Notes under the pieces: generated by a model
Database searches by the model: none
What the model was told of the DNA's origin: nothing
The model's input: the letters and a program-made list of their open reading frames with translations, nothing else
Translations under genes and position numbers: made by a program
Shown: positions 56,896 to 64,000 of the stretch, in pieces
Numbering within the stretch: the stretch's first letter is position 1
Layout: the number at the start of each line of letters is the position of its first letter
Assembly (NCBI GenBank): GCA_963575645.1
Contig: OY754464.1
Coordinates: 27,729,501 to 27,793,500 of the forward strand
Reading direction: 5' to 3'
DNA from: Xanthostigma xanthostigma
Taxonomy: Eukaryota; Arthropoda; Insecta; Raphidioptera; Raphidiidae
Length of the DNA: 64,000 bases

Positions 56896-58235
56896 TACAG
56901 CACTTAAAAGTCAATATGTCGATTTTTCGTAAAAAAATCGAAAATGTTATTATTATTTTAAAATACGTTAAAAATTAAAAAAAAAAAAACAACGTCATTT
57001 ATGTAAAAAAAATGATAAGTGCAGTAGATTTTGAGCTACAGTGGGCACCGACTGCAAATATGACAAATTTCAGAAAAACGCTCTAAAGTTTTACAGGTAT
57101 AGAAAACCGGCCTGGAGCAACAGACGCTCAAATGCTCATATCTCCGTTAATTTTGCTCCTTGAAATTTTGTGCACAATATTCTTGAGATGTTATACATTC
57201 ATTTAAAAAACGCAAAAAAAGTTTACCCTCTTCCCCCCCTTAAGTTAAAGTTTCTGTAATTACAGACAAGTAATACAAGCAAAGACACCGGTAAAAACTA
57301 GTAGAAATCTTTTTTTCTGTATAATGCTTTCTAAATATTGTATATTATCTAACGTCTCGTGTTATACGGCATACAAATTGAGATTATGCAAATTAAAAAT
57401 AATTATAAAGCAATATTATAATATGGAGAATAATGCAAATCAGTTTTTGCGATATCGAATTTTCATTTCGATGACGTCATTCTAAACGCTATTGTATAAC
57501 AATTTCATTTTTTAATAATACATTGTTGCATAATGTACAGTTGAATTATATTTACAGTGCATTACCGGAGAACCGCATAACTTTTGCAAGTAGAAACATT
57601 TACGATAACATCTGTAAAATTGCGCGACCTAAAATTAAGGGAAAAAAACAACTGCATTGCACTTATAAGAAGGAACAAAAATTAACCTCAATTTTTAGCC
57701 TCCCAAAAATAGATTCAAAATATTTTTTATTATTCTGACCCTTGGATTAGGTGCGGGCACAAGTTTTATAACTATGTCAAATTTCAAGTTGATATATGTA
57801 GCTCCTGAGAAAATCGAGTGTGGCATACAGACAGACAACGAAGTCTTCCTGCCTCACCATAACGGTTCCTTTTTCTTATCATTTTGATACAGAGCCCTGA
57901 AAATATATGAAAATATAATATTGCACCCAATTATATGTTTTGAGTTGATGCAGATTTATTATAATACAAATTAATAATAATAACTAATGTAGAAACAAAG
58001 ATCGGTGATGATTCATTTGAACGAAACAGTGTCTTTCCCAATCCCAAAATTTTATTCAATTATTGAAAAGTTACATTAAATAATAATAATTACTTTTCAA
58101 TAATAATAATAATGCGTTTAGCGTCCGTTATAACAGACGCCATTCGCACCATTACTATTTTCCATCTATTACACTTCCCGTTATTTTCTACATTTTTCAT
58201 CTTCAACTAATTAATATAGCAATGAGACTTTTTAA
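56896..58235. other. AT-rich spacer
   Basis: A repeat-like TTCAAGTTGATATATGTAGC + TCCTGAGAAAATCGAG with GACAGACAACGAAG lies at 57780-57840. The 71-codon plus frame at 57523-57738 has no domain. Nothing else. Confidence 0.4.
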
Positions 58236-58583
58236 TCTATACTAATATATAAAGCTGAAGAGTTTGTTTATTTGTTTGGTTGAACGCGCTAATCTCAGAA
58301 ACTATTGGATCGAATTGAAAATTTTTTTTTGTTGGTTAGCCCATTTATCGAGGAAGGCTATAGGCTATATGATATCACGTTACGTTCAATAGGAGTGGGC
58401 ATCAATGAAAAATGTTGCAAAATGTAACTCAAAATTTGTCCGTCCGACGAAAACTTTTGAACGGTAACTCCGATAATCATGAAATTTGAGCACAACATTC
58501 ATGTCGGTAAACTAAGACGAATGTGCGTACTCATGTACCTCCCCCCCCTCATTCGTTCTTTTGCACCCGGGTGGGACCGCTAG
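58236..58583 (+). mobile_element. short Helitron without the tRNA-like segment (copy D)
   Basis: A|TCTATACTAATATATAAAGC at the 5' end and CACCCGGGTGGGACCGCTAG|T at the 3' end fit insertion between A and T. It shares both flanks with copies A-C, but the central part with the tRNA-like segment is missing. Confidence 0.85.
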
Positions 58584-59339
58584 TAATTGAATGATGTTTT
58601 TGATCGAGAAGGTCTCAAATAAATAAATAGTGTCAACAATTTCAAAATCGACATAAACTTGATTTCAATTCAACTTCGTTTCAATCCGATTTATACCCGG
58701 GTGAAGCCGAGCCGAGCAGCTAATCAAGGTTATAAAATTTGTCAGCTACTGTTTTTGGACTACTCTTTAACCGACATTGTTTTTTCTATTTGTGTGCTCT
58801 CTTTCAAGGGCAACAATTTTTACTATACAAATCGTTTGTCGTGTTGTGTTTTTTTTTTCGGCACACCAATTACGTTAATATCCTTCGCTGTCGAGCGTCT
58901 ATCTATAATCTTTCTCTCTATCTTAGACTATAAAACAAAACTGCAAAATTAATAATAGGAGTCCTTTTAGACGTCACGCAGTTTAATACCTCGAATGAAT
59001 TACCTGTTTAATATTTTTGGACAAATTTTTAAATACCAACAGGTTACCGTCAGGAAACCTAATATGTATTATGTATTTCACGTGTAGGTACTAAATTCAA
59101 TCTTATATATTCAAAATTAATGAATTTTCTATCTCTATACTCTATGGTAAACAACATCCGTCAAACATGCTTATTGCTTAATGCTTATGCAATCACTATG
59201 ATTTTCAAAGTCAGACTGTATATTATATAGGTCGCTCAATGAGTATAATTTTATCTTTTTGATGATCATCATGTTATGAAATATTTATATACAAGAAAAC
59301 AAAATCTATTAACCTTATGATTTAACTTCGTTTTTTGAA
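58584..59339. other. spacer
   Basis: AGGAGTCCTTTTAGACGTCA near 58958 is a single end of the MITE found at 61210-61883. The 97-codon plus frame at 58659-58952 has no domain. Confidence 0.4.
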
Positions 59340-59753
59340 AACTAGTATAGCCACGCACAGCGAGGAACGCGCGACAGGCTTTTGTTTTGTGTTGGCATTT
59401 ATTACGTTATCATATTTGGTTTTTTCGGTTTGCGCGGATTATTTTTTCTCTCGTTTTGTGCATTGCGTTTTAATTAACTCTTTAATTATCAAATTAGTAC
59501 GCAAATGAGCCACCAGTTTACTGTCATTACTAAGGAATGTTTCGCGATTCATTTGTTATGATTGTTGCGTGCGCGTATCGTTCGATTGTTTTCATTTATT
59601 GGTGTGTTATTCTATTGTCATTAATGGCGGCATGTCGGACCTTGCGACTGCCGCATTTGGAGCGCCTCACCGGAAATTCACCCCATATTCGGCTTGGAAC
59701 AGGAAAACGCGACGTGGAATTATCTTCGCACTGTTATTAATATAATAAAGATA
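59340..59753 (+). promoter_or_regulatory. candidate promoter and 5' UTR
   Basis: It is moderately CpG-rich. It leads directly to an ATG and a consensus donor at 59754-59775. A 67-codon frame (59537-59740) ending just before it would be an upstream ORF if transcribed. No TATA box was clear. Confidence 0.4.
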
Positions 59754-59775
59754 ATGAAGGCGACGTCACCACCAG
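59754..59775 (+). CDS. candidate first coding exon (MKATSPP...)
   Basis: ATG AAG GCG ACG TCA CCA CCA G is followed by GTAAGT, a perfect donor with CAG before it. Such short first exons behind a CpG-rich 5' UTR are common in insect genes. No downstream exon was found in the remaining 4.2 kb, so the gene would continue beyond the window. Start and frame rest on the donor only. Confidence 0.4.
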
Positions 59776-60937
59776 GTAAGTTGTGTGTGTGTGTTTTGTT
59801 TTGCTATTCAACTATTTTGATTGTTATTTAACAAATGACGGACGCTCCCGTCCCGTCGACACACTTTTTGTACGTGATTGTTGGCGTCGTATATTAATAT
59901 TTTATTCAACCATCAATATATAAATTATTCCTATATTGTTAATCAATTGTTTTTCGTCTTGCCTTACGCCAATAATCTTGTAACTGGAAGCTTTTACCGG
60001 AATTGCGTGTTCGAAACAATTGAAAGTTATCGTCGAAGTTTTAAAAGGCCAATAAAGCTGCATAAACTGATATAACATTATTAATTTATACAAATATAAA
60101 TAACAGATGTTCTAATTGTTCCAGCGAACGAAATGTGTAAGGTTTCCTTTTATATCAACCGTATTACATAGTATATTTTTTTATTCAAACCTCAAATAAT
60201 ACTCAGAATATAAGGTTACAAGTGAAGTATATTTTTTTAAAAATCACGGTGAATTGAATCGAATAAGCACGCGTAAAAATATGTGTTGAATGCAACGTGA
60301 TTTTTCTATACCAACCGTATCTGAAAGATCTTATTGTCAAAAACGCAATTAAACTTTAAAATCATTGCGACTTTTGAAAAAATAAATAAAACTTCTAGAT
60401 ATTATCCTTCACATGCTAGATCCCTCTAGAAAATGTTCACCGAATTGAATGGAGACAAGCGTGCTACTGCATCTCTTTTAATTTAAAAATTATACCTAGA
60501 TAAACAGATATTTATTTAGTCAGTAGAAATATACGAACAAAAAGATCTATTGACAAAAAACATGACCATATCTGCTAACTAAATAAAATACAGAGTTGAG
60601 GCGACCTAATCTATTAACAATTATTTACATCATCTATACGATATGAAAGATTTTATTTTTGAACATTTTCACGATTCTTTTGACATTAATAGGAGTACAT
60701 TCACAGAACAGATTACTGTCCTGTGGAGTACATTATACTACTTACAAATATCATTTGCACCAGGGTCAGTCAGGGATACGGTGCAATGGATTGCGGCACT
60801 TGGCCTTTCAATTGACGTTAACACAAACTTTTTAGCTTTAAAAATAGCGTCGGGAGAGTTATAACCGTTCTTAGGCGATAGGAAAGGATTTCTGCTGAAG
60901 AGTTCAGAGGGGTGAGGAGGTTCTTGGTGGCATATAC
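59776..60937. other. AT-rich spacer, possible first intron
   Basis: No exon or repeat is supported. A 73-codon plus frame at 60643-60864 lacks splice sites and a domain that I can recognise. Confidence 0.4.
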
Positions 60938-61245
60938 CAAGGGCGTAGATATGGCGGGTATGAGGGTAAATACGCCTCCCTCCCCAGAACTATAATTATA
61001 AAAAGTAAAACTGAAAATAGTACGATTACCTAACTAAAAAATTAAATTTAGAAATACCTACCTCTTGGAAAAAAAAATTTAGAATTAGTGTGGGAATTAA
61101 TATTTTGCTTGACACCTTCCTTCGTGAGTATTCTTGTGAGATATTAATAAAACTTAAAGAAAAATATAAGATTTAATTTAGTACCTACACGTGAAATACA
61201 TAATAAAATAGGAGTTCTTTTAGACGTGACGCCGTTTATTAAATA

Positions 61246-61842
61246 CTAGAGGTCTCGTCCGGTTTCACCCGGGTGTAAAAGAACGAATGGGGAAGGGAGG
61301 AACATGAGTACACACATTCATCTTAGTTTACCGAGATGAATGTTGTGTCCAATTTGATGATGATCGGAGTTACCGTTCAAAAGTTTTTGTCGATAAAAAG
61401 CAGTATTTATACTTTTTTTAACTAATAATTTTTTTTTAATTAATTAAATAAAATTTAAATGTAAGCCTTAGAAGAAAGCAATGTAGAAAAAAAAATAAAA
61501 ATGTATTCGCCCAACGTAGGGCTCGAACCCACGACCCTGATATTGACAGTCGTGTGCTCTACCGATTGAGCTACCCGGCGTTGTATTCTAACAACGCTAA
61601 TATGAGTATACTTAGTTAGTGCATTTCACCTGAATAGAAGCTTATTTTTTAGATACATTTGGAACATTTTTCATTAATGCTCCGCTCCTAATGGTCGTAG
61701 CCTGATTTTATGTAGCCTATAGCCTTCCTCGAAAAATGAGCTATCTAACAAAAAACATTTTTTTCAATTTGAACCAGTAGTTCCTGAGATTAGCGCGTTC
61801 AAACAAACAAACAAACTCTTCAGCTTTATATATTAGTATAGA
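61246..61842 (-). mobile_element. non-autonomous Helitron with tRNA-like segment (copy C)
   Basis: The minus strand runs A|TCTATACTAATATATAAAGC to CACCCGGGTGAAACCGGACG...CTAG|T with the correct A and T host bases. It is 597 bp, homologous to copies A and B, and has no coding frame. Confidence 0.9.
61508..61580 (-). pseudogene. tRNA-Lys-derived segment in Helitron copy C
   Basis: The minus strand reads CGCCGGGTAGCTCAATCGGT and GGGTCGTGGGTTCGAGCCCT with the canonical B-box. The anticodon position is again GTC, as in copy B but not copy A. Of the three it is the best preserved. Confidence 0.8.
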
Positions 61843-62039
61843 TTAAACTGGTATTTATTCACTTGAGGTCTAAAAGAACTCCTACTATAAAAAAAATGTT
61901 TTATTGCCCCCTCCTTCTAGAAAAAAAATATCTACGCCCTTGACATTATACTCAAAAACTTCAAATATATCTGAAATAGTACTGCCTGTTACACTGCAAT
62001 AATATTATGGAGTCCATAACTGCAATGAATAATGTAACA

Positions 62040-62330
62040 TCTAAATGTAGACAACCACACTAGCGATAAAGTTCTGCGGTCGGTGAATCAGTCGGCGTTT
62101 GATCATCGTATAATGGCATGCTGGCGCTCTGCCCTTATTATTTAGTCGACGCGACGTGGCGTCGTAACCTTTCACCTTCACAACTGACCGGTTGTCTAAT
62201 CGCGTGATCGTTTGGCACGTCGCCTTTGCCCCCGTCGTTCCGACTTGTTGATAAGACTCCTTTTAAATTCCAGTATTCCGCTGTATGCCACCGGTGGTTT
62301 AAGTACCTACTAGAGAATATTTGCAAACGG
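62040..62330. promoter_or_regulatory. CpG-enriched segment
   Basis: A stretch with GTCGACGCGACGTGGCGTCG and related CpG motifs stands out from AT-rich flanks. The minus frame at 62138-62326 is not recognisable. Possible exon or promoter, by composition only. Confidence 0.25.
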
Positions 62331-62461
62331 TGTCGTGTGACGCAAGGATTTTATATCTCACTAAATTAATGTGTACTTAAACATTATTACTCAACATTGG
62401 CTTAATTCGAGGTATGTGACAATCTAAAACAAAGAGTGCGAGTGCTTAAGATTACACGGTA

Positions 62462-62615
62462 AAAGTAAAACTCTCTCACTTCCGCTCACTTACTAGACTT
62501 ACAGAAAATTTACAGTTCACGTGTTCTCTTATTATTTTTCATCTTCATCTTCATCACTACTACTTCCGTTACCTTTTATCTACATTCGTTTGAAATCATT
62601 GCGACTGAAGAAGAT
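62462..62615 (+). repeat. dispersed repeat shared with 25245-25410
   Basis: AAACTCTCTCACTTCCGCTC, ACTTACTAGACTTAC and CACGTGTTCTC align with the 25-kb copy. A (CATCTT)n slippage lies inside. Confidence 0.6.
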
Positions 62616-62739
62616 TTATTTCAAAAATTTTACTAAAATATGAAGATTTTTAAAATTATAAAGCGCTGTGTTTTTTTTCTCCTATATTTTTTGTGTTAAG
62701 GGAATAATTGTTCTGAAAGCAGTATATTTGTTTTCTGTT

Positions 62740-63010
62740 GAAACCAGAGTAGGACGTAGGTAAGTTTAAAATCGTCAGACGCTCATGAATGAATATGGCC
62801 AAGGCCTGAAGAAAAGTTTGCTGCCTGCAAAAAATGTTTCCAGAACACTGAATATTTCAATATCCCTGCTAGAGAATAATTTGGTATTTTAGGGAGGAAT
62901 TTAGTTCGAAAACACAAAGTTATTCCAGGCAGCAAATCTTAATTCTCCAAACCTTTTCTCTATACTCGTTCACCACCGTCTGATGATATCAAACTTATTC
63001 TTGTTTCATT
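62740..63010. repeat. inverted pair from the 33670-34640 repeat family
   Basis: TAAGTTTAAAATCGTCAGAC with CTGCCTGCAA at 62760-62830 is followed by the reverse version (CCAGGCAGCAAATCTTAATT, CGTCTGATGATATCAAACTT) at 62925-62995. Confidence 0.6.
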
Positions 63011-63029
63011 AGCTAAAAACACAGGTTTT

Positions 63030-63330
63030 TGATAATAATCTAAATCGCTCAGAACTTTTTCAAACTCACGCTAATTCCAATGAGCACAAGAAAACATTTG
63101 TATCTTTTCTGGCTTAGAAGTTGCACACCTTGAAAGTTTTCAAAAAATTACAAAACACTTTAAATGGTTGTATCTTTTAAACTAAAAGAGATACAGACGT
63201 CTGCTCGACACATTACAAAAAGCATTATTGGTTCTGTGATCATTTTCAATTTCAAAATTGTATTTAAGATTTTGCTTACAAATAACGCGGATTTTTTTTG
63301 ATAAAAATCCTATCTGCATCCGGACAAATC
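63030..63330. repeat. copy of the 28440-28990 tandem-unit family
   Basis: AATCGCTCAGAACTTTTTCA, AACTCACGCTAATTCCAA and TAAACTAAAAGAGATACAGA match that array. It ends near a Helitron-like CATCCGGACAAATCCGAATC. Confidence 0.5.
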
Positions 63331-63339
63331 CGAATCGGG

Positions 63340-64000
63340 CTGCTCAACCTTCATAAAAAAATAATCCACCAAAAAAATACGTGTGGCACTCGGGGACTGC
63401 CGCGGTAAAGCTATTGCATATTCTTTTTAGGTCTTTAAGTTTTTCTTCTCTATAAAACGAAAATAGCTAGGTATAAATAATAAGGTATAAATAGTGTAAT
63501 TACACACCAAAACAATTATTCATTCAAAAAATTTGAACAAAAAGAACGATATTAAGAGTTTGATCATAGAATTTCGCGCGATGTACATTTATATAGATAT
63601 AATATCATATATACTTTCCCTGCACATAACCTAAATAATTTAGGTTATTTTTATAGCAGTATTATACTCATTTATACACAAATAAAGATAGAATCAGTTA
63701 TGAGCAGTTATGCAGTTATGAGCACACAAACACCGTGCCGAAGTCTGCCGAACTGAAACGACGTTAGACGATGTACGGCTGTCAATGCCGCACCGCTGTG
63801 CCGGTCGGAGTGGGGGGTGTTAGGTTTTTTCGTTACGGAATTTCTTGATTCGGTCGCCGCGCTCAAAGCCCGCGATAGAAGCTATGCAATAGCTTAAAAA
63901 CCGCATTTAAACTTGTTCAGAATAGCATAATAACGAATTAGATCCAATTTTCACTTGGACGAAACTGCAGGAGCGGACATTTATTGGTACATCGTTTACG
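63340..64000. other. spacer; weak CpG-enriched patch at 63725-63880
   Basis: No gene is supported. The GC-richer patch (GTGCCGGTCGGAGTGGGGGG) may be another promoter-like segment. Confidence 0.3.

Larger units (their letters stand above)
61210..61883. mobile_element. AGGAGTTCTTTTAGAC MITE, split by a Helitron
   Basis: AGGAGTTCTTTTAGAC and GTCTAAAAGAACTCCT pair exactly. Removing the Helitron leaves a MITE of about 77 bp. One end of the same family is at 58958. Confidence 0.75.
60938..61942. mobile_element. outer hAT-like element with CAAGGGCGTAGATAT ends
   Basis: CAAGGGCGTAGATAT and ATATCTACGCCCTTG are perfect complements. It holds a smaller TIR element (61210-61883) and, within that, a Helitron. 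Flanking 8-mers match poorly, so the class is tentative. Confidence 0.65.

Noticed and set aside
13901..61580. Tandem or clustered functional tRNA genes
   Set aside because: All three lie at the same place inside Helitron copies and have broken acceptor or anticodon stems.

Overview
This window looks like nuclear DNA from an insect. It is AT-rich and almost free of long open reading frames. It has spliced coding exons with GT/AG borders and is packed with transposable-element debris. Several repeats look like ones I associate with Lepidoptera: the 'CGGAACCCT' / 'GCGAGTCCGACTCGC' repeat tails, Helitrons that start TCTATACTAATATATAAAGC and end CTAG, and foldbacks carrying GAAACGTTGG or GAAACGTC motifs. 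A moth or butterfly is my first guess. Hemiptera share some of these families and cannot be excluded without a search.

Protein-coding content is sparse. The best supported gene is on the + strand. A 79-bp internal exon (37028-37106) and a terminal exon (43027-43394) join in matching phase across a 5.9-kb intron. They encode an acidic Ser-rich segment, a Gly/Ala/Pro-rich region, a polyQ tract and a C-terminal LDLSAKRK, which suggests a nuclear regulator. I cannot name the family. A second candidate gene may start at 59754-59775, a seven-codon first exon ending at a consensus CAG|GTAAGT donor just after a CpG-rich stretch. Seven other CpG-rich islands (about 7.5, 11.9, 16.2, 21.8, 25.4, 28.0 and 62.1 kb, with a weaker one at 63.7 kb) look like promoters or 5' exons, but I could not attach reading frames to them.

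The rest is mobile DNA. (i) Non-autonomous Helitrons near 13.6, 14.6, 18.4, 23.8, 38.9, 41.3, 56.1, 58.2 and 61.2 kb; three carry a tRNA-Lys-derived segment at the same internal place. (ii) hAT-type MITEs, several with clear 8-bp target duplications (8.1, 15.5, 35.3, 46.8, 48.6 and 50.6 kb). (iii) TA-flanked TIR elements (0.3, 6.4, 44.2, 49.6, 52.3 and 55.0 kb); two keep opposite ends of a transposase-like reading frame. (iv) A TTA-flanked Harbinger-like MITE at 26.05 kb inserted in an older repeat. (v) The 3' end of a non-LTR retrotransposon at 16.9-17.6 kb on the minus strand. (vi) Long foldbacks at 27.2, 29.5, 30.1, 35.1, 41.5 and 48.3 kb. Several of these are inverted pairs of a tail resembling Penelope-like elements, one with a hammerhead-ribozyme-like core. 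Tandem arrays lie at 24.3-25.2, 28.4-29.2, 42.0-42.4 and 49.2-49.4 kb.

The layout suggests one gene ending at about 43.4 kb, with large intron or upstream space filled by transposons, and possibly another gene starting near 59.7 kb. Layered insertions (three deep at 60.9-61.9 kb) give a readable relative chronology.
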